Shown in pieces: positions 25,101 to 36,128 of a stretch of DNA of 64,000 bases. The notes under the pieces are model-generated. The model searched no databases. It was given only the letters and a program-made list of their open reading frames with translations, and was not told the origin of the DNA. Every line of letters starts with the position of its first letter. The stretch's first letter is position 1. Origin of the DNA: Eimeria necatrix (Eukaryota; Apicomplexa; Conoidasida; Eucoccidiorida; Eimeriidae); assembly GCF_000499385.1 (NCBI RefSeq), contig NW_013651892.1, forward strand, positions 62,001 to 126,000, given 5' to 3'. The position numbers were made by a program, and so were the translations under genes.

Positions 25101-26875
25101 ATTGTTGCTGCGTCAACTGCATCTGTTGCGGCTTTGCAGGCTGCGTGGTCGGGATGGTTTTGGCGCTTTCGCGTCTCAACAAACTAATTAAACGTGAAGG
25201 CACAAGTCGTTCCGTTTCCGTTCTGCTGCCGCTTCTCTACCACTTCTGCAGAGCAGGTACTTTTGCTATTCGGCTTGCTGGTATTAGTGCTCCTTTTTCT
25301 TTCTTCCTTTTTTCGTCCCCTGCTTTGGCCTCCTCATTTGTTCGTTTGTTTAAGTATGGCTTGCTTTGATATGCTTATGCTTCTTTAGGTAGTGATTCAT
25401 GGCTCATGCCTCACCGCCTCTTGATTACTGCCTACACACCGAAAGTGTCTGCATACTGCACTTATCTCGTGAATGTTGTTTTCTTTCGACATTTGGCCTG
25501 TTACAACTAGTGTTGTGCTTCATTTGTTCATTTGCCGCCTTTTCCGTTTATCACTGAGTGTATGTGCTCTTTCTGTGCCCTTTGCTGCTACTTTGTTTTT
25601 TTGTCTTTGTCCCTGGTCGAGTGAGGAGCAGACAAAAAAATCTTGTAATTGTCATCTTTTCCCCCAGAATTTTACTGTAAAAACCTAAAAGTATGGCATC
25701 TATACGCCTTTGCTACTCAGCGGATCTGTCACTCATACCCAGCGAAATGGAGGCGCTGTGCATCTCTGCGCTGAGCGCCATCTTGGAGACTCCTCTGTCA
25801 CCCTCTGGCTTGCAGCAGCAGCTGCAGCAGGCAGCAGACAAACTGATGGGTGATTTGCTCCTGCAGTGCAAAACAGACGCTCTTGACTTCCAGCTGCGCA
25901 AAACCGGTGAGATGCAACCCACGCTTATCAGCGTTTTGCCTATTGTTATTGCCATTACTATTGTTTCTTTTCCAATGCTTGTTCACATTCTGCTTACGTG
26001 AGCTCTTGTTGAGCAGCTAACTAGTCAAAATAACAAGCCATTCAGTACGTGTGGTCTGCTGTGTCTCGGAGGGTCTTCGTGTAAAATCGATGTTTCTTGT
26101 GTAAATCAAAATACAAATTCAAGTACAGAAGCAAATATATAGAAGCAAATATATAGTTTTACATGACAATAGGTTCATTCTAGACTATAGTATTTGGAAA
26201 CTTGATATGTGTGTAATGAGATCTGTGTAATGCTCGAACTTGAAAAAATAGATTTGATTCTAGAAACGAAAAGCCCATGTGCAGCACCTGCTATCTAGCT
26301 GTGTCTCCATTTCTTCTTTCCGGCTAATTGAATAATTAATTATGTTGCAGCGCTTGAGGCCTATCTTTTGGCGGGCGAAGACGTGCCTGATGACTCGCCG
26401 TTGCTATCCTTCCCCACGCTAACAGCAGCAGCAGCAGCAACAAGCGCTGCTGCTTCTGGCGAGCGTGAGCGTCCATCCCTCGCCGACTGCGAGGCCCTGT
26501 TGCAGCAGCTGCAGCAGTTTAAAGGCAAGGAGAAGGCCTGCGAGGCACTTAAGGTAAGTTTGCCTTCGCTGCTTTTCCCCATTAGAATAGCCGGCCGTCT
26601 TTGCTGTTTCTCTTTCTCAACAACAAATAGACCAAAGTTCTAGCTGCGTGAATCTAAGGATCGCACAGGATCGCACATGCATATCTTTTTGGTACCCATT
26701 AAAGATGTGCAACGTGCACTCTGTACTGTAGATACACCTGAATAGCTGTGCACCCGCGTCCATGTGTTTATGACTCCACCATTTATTTGAAGTGCCGCTG
26801 CTGTTTTCCGGCACGGCGCAGGCGGCGTGTCGGCTTCGTTTCCCCTTGTCTGATTTATTTAACAATTCGGATTAG
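19161..26875 (+). CDS. NAA15: NatA N-terminal acetyltransferase auxiliary subunit NAA15, 14 exons
   Basis: TPR scaffold that anchors the catalytic NAA10 subunit at the ribosome for co-translational N-terminal acetylation. Exons join in phase: 19161-19235, 19450-19676, 20227-20425, 20780-20952, 21254-21496, 21719-22002, 22262-22749, 22955-23082, 23553-23876, 24355-24656, 25140-~25193, ~25670-25906, 26351-26553, 26822-26875. Blocks matching NAA15 include LPSKEQSVFKHMM, KKFPEHGETLSMKGLILSNM, VCWHVLGLLYRQDK, YAEASKCFIQTLRLDPNN, NLDGFLETRRHIL, MLMAQHYDFMGNTEKALQTI, VKGRIYKHAGAYRLAAELHE, LQCMWFELKRGRALVRL and VDFHPYCLRKSTFRAYVNFL. These are followed by the Lys-rich linker (24470-24530) and a short final exon with AACRLRFPLSD resembling the family's C-terminal RANCHKLFPYAL. 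The 24.66-25.9 kb junctions are the least certain. Introns contain CAG, GCT and AGGGTTT repeats; exons contain few. Confidence 0.93.
20953..21253 (+). repeat. Pyrimidine-biased GCT tract in a NAA15 intron
   Basis: Almost the whole intron is open in one frame and would read as an Ala/Ser/Val-rich peptide (GCT/GCC/TCT codons). It lies between two exons that join perfectly without it (TREQ|AILDE). The tract is enriched in GCT with a three-base rhythm and has no protein role that I can see. Confidence 0.7.
23920..23990 (+). repeat. Degenerate telomere-like AGGGTTT units in a NAA15 intron
   Basis: Contains TAGGGCTTAGGGTTTAGG, GAGGGTTTATC and ATAGGGTTTAGGC, i.e. interspersed TTTAGGG-type units just after the exon ending at 23876. 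Another TTAGGGCTTATGGTTAAGGG stretch follows at about 24028. Confidence 0.8.
24880..25139 (+). repeat. GCT tract with pseudo-coding rhythm in a NAA15 intron
   Basis: Stop-free GCT/GTT/TCT stretch that would read as an Ala/Val/Ser-rich hydrophobic peptide. It ends at the TTTGCAG acceptor of the exon at 25140 and resembles the tract at 20953-21253. Intronic by position, because neighbouring exons match NAA15 and join without it. Confidence 0.65.
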
Positions 26876-29491
26876 CGAACGGGAGGCAGAAATACACAGG
26901 CGAAAACCGGGGCGGGACGACTCAGGCAACTAAGAGACAGCACCGCCGCTGTAGGCCCGTAGGCCAGCTGGCGAGTGCTTAAAAATGCAGGTTGAAGAGG
27001 TAACGGACTTGGAAACAAAAATAAACTGAACAAAAAGAGAATAGATGGCGGCTCCACCACTAGACCCCCTCCCGAGGGTTTTGTATTCGCCTCGACGCGC
27101 TAGCGGAGAGTACAGCGGAGATCTACTGAACTGAACAGAAACAAATTGTTACTTTTGACGCTTTCGCTTCTATTATGTTCATTTGATTGCCTCTGAGGCC
27201 TGAGTAACTGCCGCCGCTGCCGAAACGCAGAATGGCAGGAACAAAGCAAAATGGGGTATTAGCTTCGAAGCAGTTTAGAGGAAAGTACGGAGCATCATTT
27301 TCATTCATTATGCAGACCGGCGCGGTTTACGGCGTACGTGGGCAACTTGGTGCCCCTATGGATTAAAATATTGTTAAGGCTTCACTTGTTTTAAGTAAAA
27401 ATCCGCATTCGTTATTTTGGTTCCACTTTTCACATTAAATTTGGCTTAAATTTGAAATTGCAATGAGAAAGGCGACTCGCCGTCGCCCGCTGAAGGGATG
27501 GATGACCGGGCCGCGCGCTGTAGCGGTGGCAGGCGCGCTTCAGTGCAGCAACTGCATTAATTTGATTAGTTTATGCTATTTCTTCCTTAAAAAGAGTAAA
27601 TAGGTTACTAAGCAAAGAGGGAAGCCAGCAAACAGCAGCGGGAGCGGAGGCTCGCGAACAGCGCTGCTGCTGCAGCAGCCACAGCAGCAGCACAGCAGCA
27701 GTAGCAGCATGCGGCGCTCAAGGTGCGCGACCGCGTCTGTGTTTAGGGGTTGAAAGCAGAAGACTAAGGACTAAATAAAGAGATAGGGCTGAATTTTTGC
27801 CTTGACTATATATTCTTCGCAACTAACCACCAGTGGCCATCGGGTGCTTCTAACATTTTCCCGCAGCAGCAGCAGCAGCAATAGCAGCAGCTGGAACAGT
27901 AACAGCAGCGGGCATGGCACGAGGGGAAGGCAGAGCAATGCAACTAGGGGCCTTAGGGCAGCGCTAGCTGTTATTGCGTACCGTTAACTGCGTCTAAAAA
28001 TTAATTAATTTGACTAAATTTAATAGAGACAGAGACGAAGCAGAAAGGGAGTTACTGCTGCTGTGGGGTTTTCAAGAGACTGCTGCTTCAGCCGTCGCCG
28101 CTTGCTGCCAAACTTGAGGTGTACATACACCTGACAATTCTTGGCGCAGCAGCAGCAGCAGCAAAGCAATAAAGAAATAATACAAAAATAACTTGCAGCG
28201 AGTGGTACTAGGTGGTGAGTTGGCTGCTGCTGCGGCGGCGCAGCCAGGACAGCAGCAGCAGCAACAGCGGCTGCCGCTGCAGTTGCTGCTCACCTGGGTC
28301 TGCGGGTTGCTCTGGGGCTTTAAAGCATTTGCATTTGCTGCTCCTATAAGGGGCACTGTTAACGATCCTCTTGGTGCCCACGGACTCAGCAGCAGCACTC
28401 TCTTGCTGCAGCAGCAGCAGCAACGCGCCTTCTGCCCTTGTGCATGCTGCCGCTGCTGCTCCAGTTGCTGCTGCCCTCAACGCAGCAGCAGCGCAGCAGC
28501 AGCAAGACAGCAGAAGAGTTTTTTTATTATTGGAGATTGACGCCTGGTTGCAGCGTCTGCAGTAGCAGCAGCGCAGCAGCAGCGGCGACAGCGGCAGCGG
28601 CGCGGCGCCCGTCATTGGCTGCAGCAACGCGTAAGTCTCAACATGAGGATTGCGAGGATTTGCTGGTGGCCTCTGGAAGCGTATCCTGCTGCTGCTGCTT
28701 CGAGCGCTGCTGCCGCTGGCGCTGCTGCTGCTGCTGCCTTCACTGCCGGGCAGTTGCCGGAGCGGCCAAGCAGCAGAAGTAGCAGCAGCAGCTGTACGCG
28801 TGTTGTCTCGTGAATTTACTGGAGCAGCAGGCGTTCTGCACTTGCTGCTGCTGCAGCAGCTGCGGCAAGACCGCTGCGTTTGCTGCAGCAGCGGCACCAG
28901 CAGCAGCGCGCTTGCCTCCGCTGCAGCGACCGGCTGCCAGCAGCAGAGGAATCAATAGCTAACAAATTGAATGTCCAGAGCACTAACTTTTACGAAGACG
29001 GTTTATTAAAATAAACGAAACGAAGCAGGGGAGCAGCAGGTCTGAGTTTGGAGACCTTTCAGCTGCTTGGCCTCTGGGGACTCGGGAGTCGCGGCCGTAG
29101 TAGCACAAACTCATCTTTGCTGCTGCTGCTGCTGCTGCTGCAGGGTTTGGGTCGCTGGGCTTCACGTTGTGTTTGGAGTTTCTGCTCGTTGCCGCGCCGA
29201 AGGGGCCTCGGTGCCTCCTGCTGCCGCAGCAGCAGCAGCAGCCGTAGCAGCAGCAGCAGCTGTGGCAGCAGCGACAGTTGCAGCCCGGGTGCAGCAGCAG
29301 CGGGCTGCTTTGTGTATCTTCGCGTCTTAAAGGGTTGGAAGCCTCAGCTGTGGGGTGTCTAGACACCCGACCTCCTCTACGGTCTGTAGTCCTCCGGACT
29401 TCGCTGCTGCTGCTGCCGCAGCAGCAGCTGCAGCAGCCGCATAAGCAGCGGCCGCAGCAGCAGCAGCAGCAGCAGGGTCACGTTATTCGAG
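26876..29491. other. Intergenic; transition into the repeat-rich segment
   Basis: The first part (to about 27600) is AT-rich with frequent stops. From about 27650 the sequence is dominated by CAG/CTG tracts on both strands (27662-27710, 27865-27910, 28148-28165, 28235-28290, 28560-28600, 28840-28950, 29115-29140, 29225-29300, 29400-29480). Open frames here (for example minus 28208-28897) are products of these repeats and show no conserved block. A perfect palindrome AGGTGTACATACACCT lies at 28117-28132. The last few hundred bases should hold the 5' region of the gene starting at 29492. Confidence 0.5.
28117..28132. repeat. 16-nt palindromic motif AGGTGTACATACACCT
   Basis: Best copy of a recurring element with consensus AGGTGTAYRTACACCT. 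Related copies: 3750-3765, about 8663, 8821, 9406, 9934, 12081, 39367, 50882, 50942, 53513 and 55120. Most lie in introns or spacers. Function unknown; the symmetry would suit a dimeric DNA-binding protein. Confidence 0.7.
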
Positions 29492-30744
29492 ATGGGGAAC
29501 AACGGCAGCTCCGTGTCTGCCTTTGGCTTCGGAGATCCTCCACCCTCTCTGAACGACAGTAACGCAAATGCCCACAGAGGTTTGCTGCTGCTGCTGCTGT
29601 TGCTGCTGCTGTTTCTCCTTCCTGCTACTGCCTCTAGCTGCTGCAGCAACTACTGCCACGCTTTGCTGGCGCTTCTCGTCGGCGTTTTCTTCTCCGTTAT
29701 TGCAGTCGTTAGTGTGGCTTCTTTCGAGCGATTCTAGGGTTGAGGGTTTGGGGTTTCGATTTTGGGTTGAGGGTTTAGGGTTTAGGGTTTGGTTGTTGCG
29801 TGCAGTGGCAGTCGCCGAGCGCCGCCTGTTGGCTGTGCGGGGGCCCCCTGGGGGCCCCCAGAACTTTTCGAACTCGTTGTTAATGCCGCTGCGCTGCGAC
29901 GTGGCTGCTGCTGCTGCAGCAGCCGGCAGCAGCAGCAGCAGTAGCAGCAGCAGCAGCCCGCCGCCTGAGGAGGGGCTGGAAGGCCCGCGCACTGTACGCC
30001 GGCCCTGCTGCAGCTCTGCCGCTCCTCTTGTGCTGTCGTCACCAGATGCTCTGCGGCTGGGTAGTAATTTGCTGCCGGATGACTCTGCTGCTGCTGCCAT
30101 TGCCGCAGCTGCAGCAGGTCGCAGCAGCTGCAGCAGCTGCAGCAGCTGCAACAACATGGCTCTGGCGGGGGTACCGGGGGTCCCGGTGTTACCGCTGGAA
30201 GCAGCAGCAGCAGCGCAGCAGCAGCCTCAGCAGCAGCAGCACCACTTGGGCGCAGCAACGTGCTTCGGCGTGCCGTTGCATGCACGAGGCCTCAGCAGCA
30301 GCCGCAGCAGCAGCGAAGGTGCAGCAGCGGACGCGTTTATGTGCGGGTCCGAGTTGCTGCCGGCCGCGGCGTCGCCTGGGGGTTTGGCAGCAGCAGCAGG
30401 AGCAGCTGGAGCAGGGACAGCAGCAGGAACGGGAGCAGCAGCAGCAGCAGCGGGAGGCCTGGGTGGCTTCCCTGGCGGCTGCGTGCGGTGTTCTCCTCAT
30501 TTTTTTGGAGCAGCAGATGCTGCAGAGGCTGCTGAGGCGGAGGGTGCGAAGAGCGGGGTGTCTGGTGTACAGGGTGTATGTGCTGCTGCTGCTGCTGCTG
30601 GGTTGGGGGAGAGCAGCCACGGCTCTCTGGTGCAGCCTGGGAGCAGCAGCAGCAGCGGCTATGGTTCTCCGAACAGCAGCGGAGGGACGGCGGGGGCAGG
30701 GAGTCAGCACAGCCTGATGCCGTTGAGCAGCAGCCCGAGCGGCG

Positions 30745-30775
<31 letters not shown>

Positions 30776-33664
30776 TTGCTGCGTGGGCGTGGCTTACCGC
30801 GGGAGCCCGAGCGCTGCGGGTGGCGGCGCGGGTCTGGTTGGGAGCTGTTCGTCGAGCGCAGCAGCAGCAGCAGCAGCAGGAGGGAGCCCGCCGTTGACGA
30901 CGCGGGCGAGCGGGAGCGCGAGCCCCGGAGGCGGGGGCGGGGGCGCAGCAGGGAGCAGCGGGGGCAGCAGCACGAGCAGCAGCACGAGCAGCAGCAGCAG
31001 CGGGCGCATCGGGGGGGACCCGCACTGCGTGGAGTTCGCAGTGCGGAATTTCTGGAAACTGGCGAAGACCCAGAACGACCTGGAGTCCCCCACGGTGGGC
31101 CACTGCAGAGGCTTCGCCTTCCGGCTGCTGCTGCACCCCCGCGGCACTGTCGGCACTGACTCCGAGGCTTCGCACTTGTCAGTGTTTCTCGAAGCCGTCA
31201 AGCAAGACTGGTACCCGGAGGACTGGGTGTTTCCGAACGTGCGTTTCGAGTTGACGGTGGTGAACAGCAAAGACAGCAAGCTCAGCGTGACCTCCTGGGC
31301 GCACTGGACCTTCAGCGCGGAGGCTACCAGCCGCGGCTGGCAGAAGATGATTTCCCACGCCCGCCTCACTCGCCAGCAGGGCTTTGTGGACGACGAGGGC
31401 ACTTTGTTGGTGCGCGGCAAGGCGGAGCCTCCCTTCCCCGCGCTGTGGTCTCGGGGGCCCCTCTACAAGCCCCACAGGGGTTGGGAGTACATTCCTGAGC
31501 GGGCTGCCAGGGCCCTCGAGGAGGTTTCTTCGTCTTGCACTGTTGCTGCTGCTGCTGCCGCAGCAGCAGCGGCGGCCGACGGCACTGACACCCACAGGCA
31601 CGCCGCTCTGCACGAACCCCACCCCGCCCAACAGCAGGCCAGCAACGCAGCTCCGGGCAACGCCCAAACCGCACCCACACCCGGAGCAGCAGCAGCACCA
31701 GGCACCCATTTCAAGGCCCCCACTGCAAGCCTCCTCTCCTACGTCGAGCCCATCGTCCCCGCCCTGCAACCTGCGCTGGGCGCAGACTGCGTTGCCCTCT
31801 TTGTCCACGTAACCACTTACCCTCAACTCTAATCCCTATCCGCTAAACCCGAAACCCTAAGCCCCCGAAACGCCGGGGCAACCCTAGCATGGTATCTACA
31901 GAAGAGAGAGCAGCTTTATCCAAAGTATTCGTTCGTTGCGAGAGCGGCGCCTTTGCGTGAGACCTTCGGTGCTCGTCTTCAGGGTTTAGGGTTTATGGTT
32001 TGGGGTTTAGGGTTAAAGGGTATGTTTGTTTCTGTGCGTCCCCGCAGTGTTTGTTTCATCTGAGTGAGTTCCGGCGGCAAATCTTCAGCTGGGGCTCGGA
32101 GAAGATTTGCTACCCCTCGGTAGAGGCGCTGGCTGCAGACCCTTCGCTTGCTGCTGCTATTCCCCCCTTTACAGACGGGACCCTCATAGGCGCGCTGCAG
32201 CACACTTTTGCCTACATGCAGCTGTGGCCGCTAGCGGTGGCATGCCGGAGGTTCCAGCAGCTGACGGCGGGGGGCTGTTCGGCGGCTGCGGCTGCAGCTG
32301 CAGCAGCAGCAGCAGCAGCAGCAGGCGTCTCCTCCGAGGTCTGCCCCTCCGAAGTGTGGCGCTGGTATGGCGCTGAGCTCTTCCCCAAGAGCGCAGCAGC
32401 GACAAGGAGAGAGGGGCCAGTAGCGCTCAGCCGAAAAAATAGGTTTTGCTACTTCTGTCAGCGGTGCTTCTGCTGCTGCAGATGCACTCATGCCGCTGCA
32501 GCGGCGGCGGCCGCCGGGGGGCCGCCTTTGCTGCTGCGGTCAGCTGCAGTAAACTCCCCAGCGTCACAGGGAGCACCAGGGGTAGGAGCAGCGGTGCCCA
32601 GCTGCAGCACCTGCAACGGCTGCAGCACCTGCAATAGCTGCACAGGCTGCAGCGGCTGCAGCGGCTGCAGTAGCTGCAGCAGCTGTAGCAGCTGCAGCAG
32701 CACCGCGGCAGCAGATCTTAGGAGGCCCCTCTGCGTTCACCAAGGCGAGGGATTTGGTGCTGCTAGTGCTGACTGCTTCGACGGGGGCGGCGGGCGTATG
32801 GATAGAAACGCGTGTCTTTGCTGCGACCTTATAGACAGGTAGGATATTTTATGTCAAATTGTTTTTGCACAATCTATTATTTATATCTTTTTGGATAGAG
32901 ATCTGGTTGGGTAGCAGGTTATTTACTCAACAACGACGCGAGGAACAAGCGCAGCCATGCTGCTGCTTGCCGTCGCCCGCAGTCTTCGCGGAGTGTGGGA
33001 GATTCCTGTGAATTGTTGCTTTAGAACGCATGCGCCGCTGCATTTATTTCTGCTTCATGCATGTGCTTAAGTACTTCTTATTCAAGAAGCAGGCGTAAAT
33101 GCCTGTACATTCGAATGTGTTTCATAAGTATATTTTTCAAACGGTTATAAATGTAAACAAGCCCTTGAATGGGCCTGCATGCAGTGGCAGGCAAACGCAG
33201 ATGAAAACCATTCTTTCTGAAGTAACGCCAACTCGGCGTTGCGTGAAATTTGTATTTCCTTTTGAACTTACACTCCTTGAGTCGCAGCGGTTTATGGCTT
33301 TGCTACTGCATAGGGGCTTTTCATGAATTACATTTGAGTGAGCTAGTGACTTCGTGGGACGCTGTGCTGCTTGCTGCTGTCCAGACACCCCGAAGTGATG
33401 GCCACTCTGCCGCCGCCGCCGACGACGCGCTGCATTTTGCGGGCTTTGCACCTCCACGATCTGCAGAAGCTGGAGAGTCCTGACCCTCTTGTGCGCGTCC
33501 ACACGGAGTTGTTCTCCCTGTTGATGCGAGAAATAGCCAAGACCAGCCTGGAGGAGCGAGGGGCGCATCAGCAACAGCTGCTGCAACAGCAGCTCCAGCA
33601 GCAGCTGCTCCTGCAGCAGGACACGGAGTCCGAGTCGCAAGCTACGGCTACCCGCACGAACCCA

Positions 33665-33697
<33 letters not shown>

Positions 33698-36096
33698 AGC
33701 ATTTGGGACAACGAGAACGGCCACTACAGCTCTTGCGATCACTTGGAAGCGACTTGCCACGAGCTCTTCTGCTCCTCAGACAGATCCGTCGGACTCATGG
33801 CACCGTACGACTACTGCTGCCTGTTCTGCTTCCCGTGCTGCTGATTCTGCTGCTGCTCCTGGGTGCCGTCACTCTTGCTCGTGCAACTGCATGCACGTGC
33901 TTTGCTGCTGCTTTGCTGCTGCTGCACAATTTCCTTGCTGCCTTTTCCTGTGGTTTGAGAGTTGTTTTCTTTGTTGGTGCTGCTGGCGTTGGCAGGGCGT
34001 CGGTGAGGGCGCAGCAACAGCAACAAGGCGTGGTGGGCCCTGCGTTTGCGCTTAGGGACGGAACCCCGGATATCTCCGCGGGATTCACGCGCTGCAAGCA
34101 CGTGCATTCTTTACCAAAGGCCCTTGAGAGTTGTGGCCGTCCGCTGCACCACTACCCCGAGGTCTTGTTTGTATATCTGCAGGCCCCCAAGCAGTCAAAA
34201 AAGGGGGAGCTGTTTGACGCGCCGCTGCGCCTCGATGCGCAGGGGCTGCTGCAGCTGCGGGCGGCGAACGCGCCGCAGCCGCCGGCGGCAGCGGGTGGGG
34301 GTGCAGCAGCGCCTCCTGCAGCAGCAGCAGCTGCGGCTGCGGCGGCGGGCGTGGGGCAGAACGGTGGCGGGGTACAGGCAGCAGGGGGTGGCGGCGCTGC
34401 TGGGGCTGCTGTTGCTGCACCGCTCTCCCGCCTGAGGCAGAAGAAGCGGCTGCGGCAGAGGCTGCAGCTGTCCCGGCGGCTGTACAGGGGAGCCCCCGAA
34501 GCTGACCGCGATAGCGATTTTTCAGAGACAGACATGTCCGACGAGGAGAAGACGGGAGCAGGGGCAGCAGCAGCAGCAGACGGACCGGGCTGCACGCCGC
34601 CCGCAGCAGCAGCAGCAGCAACGGGGGCGACAAGCGGAGCAGCAGGCGGGAACACGCCCACGGGTTTGGCCGCTGCGACGCCAGCGCCCGTGGCTGCTGC
34701 TGCGGCTGGTGGCGGCGGCGCCGTGGGGCCCTCGGCGGCAGCCAGCAGCAGCAGCAGCAGCAGCAAGGGGGCTGTGGCACCTCTTTCGGCGTCGTCGGAA
34801 AAGTGGTATTCTTTATTCGCGTTGTTCATCAAGGAGGGAGACAGCAAGGGGGACCTTGGGGGCTCCGTAGCCAGCCACTCTCTGCTGCTGCGGCCTGAAG
34901 AAGACGGGCCCTGGTTCCGCATAGCTGAGGGTCGCGTGGAGCGGCTCTCCGCCCGCGTGGAGTTCACTGAGTGGAAGTGCCACAGGGACTTCTTCTGTGG
35001 AGGTGCCATTTACATAGCGGAGGACTACATTGACTCACTGCAGGCCGGCGACGTGCAGGTTGCTGGCGACGTCAAGGAACTCAACCCCTGGCTTTACTAT
35101 AGAGTTCTTTACGAGTTAGGCGTCACTGAGGCCGAGATCAGGCGCCCGTGGATCGTGCAGAAGCCGCAGCAGCAGCAGCAGCAACAGGTTCCGCCCGCCA
35201 CGACCCAGGACCCCAGGCCAGCTGCCGCGGGCGCCCCTGCAGTAGCAGCGCCCGCAGCGCCATCGACAACTGCTGCTGAAAGCCAGCATGGAGAAGCTGC
35301 AGAGGCAGCAGCAGCTGCAGACGCAGAACGGCCTAAACCCCACACGGAAACGGGAGAGGCACCTGCAACAGCAGCCGCAGGTAGCCCCGCTGCACGAGCA
35401 CCAACTACAGCAGCAGCAGCAGCAGCAGCAGCAGGTTCAACAGAAGAAGAGGCAGCAGAAGCGACCAAAGAAACCTGCGAACCACTCACGTCAGCCCCTG
35501 CAGCTCTGGAGCTTCCAGCTGGCGCCGTGGCGTCAGATGCTCCAGCAGCAGCAGCAGCAACAGCTGCAACAGCAGCAGCAGCAGCACCAGCTGCAGCAGC
35601 AAGTGACGACCTGTCAGCCCTCACTACGGAGGCGCGGCTTAGTGTCATTCGACCTCTTGCCGTGTGGCTGATGGAGGTAGTGCAGGACAAGGCCAGACTA
35701 GCAGCAGCCATAGCCTTAGCAGCAGAAAACCAGCAGCAGCATCCGCAGCAGCAGCAACAGGAGCAACAACTGGAGCAGGGGCAGGAGCAGCAGTACCAGA
35801 AGGAACTGGGCGATGGCGAAGGCGCTGAGCCGCAGCCCGACACACAGCAGCAGCAGCAGCAGCAGCAGGATTTGGATAAGGAGAGCAAGGCTGCAGCAAT
35901 AAGGGACATGTGCCGCATTGAAGAAGAGGAGTTGCTGGTGCTGCAGGAGCTCCGTTACGCCATGGCGGGGCTGCTGCTGGACGAGTTCATAGATCGGTAC
36001 TGCCCGCAGCCATCGGCTACTGCAGCGGCAGCGGCGGCGGCGACATCAGCAGCAGCCCCCGACGCGGCAGTGGCGTCCGTGCTCAGTTCCGCGCCC

Positions 36097-36128
<32 letters not shown>

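Larger units (their letters stand above)
31730..35110 (+). other. Divergent USP-type ubiquitin hydrolase core
   Basis: Across the 31808/32048 junction the protein reads GADCVALFVHCLFHLSEFRR, parallel to the USP Cys box (GNTCYLNSLLQxLFxxxxFR): Cys is kept, but the Asn of the oxyanion hole is not. Then come IGALQHTFAYMQLWPLAV, VRVHTELFSLLMREIAKTSL (33480-33545; the HDVQEFxxxLL region) and PEVLFVYLQAPKQSKKGELF (34158-34220; the PxVLxxxLxRF region). The His box region reads YSLFALFIKEGDSKGDLGGS, then VASHSLLLRPEEDGPWFRI (34806-34925), where active enzymes have GGHYxxY. Activity is doubtful. The core is split by long Gln, Ser and Cys-Ser repeats. Confidence 0.7.

Noticed and set aside
24738..25187. 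149-residue plus-strand Ala/Val-rich open frame
   Set aside because: Lies almost wholly in a NAA15 intron and is a GCT tract. Only its end overlaps a real exon, in another frame.
28208..28897. 229-residue minus-strand open frame
   Set aside because: Made of Cys, Ser, Ala and Leu runs from CAG repeats; no non-repeat island looks conserved and no in-phase partner exon was found.
27650..29480. CAG arrays considered as CRISPR-like or satellite repeats
   Set aside because: There is no alternation of identical repeats with unique spacers. They are trinucleotide runs as in the neighbouring exons.
30189..31175. 328-residue minus-strand open frame
   Set aside because: Shadow of the repeat-rich second exon. 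The plus strand holds a recognisable MATH domain there.
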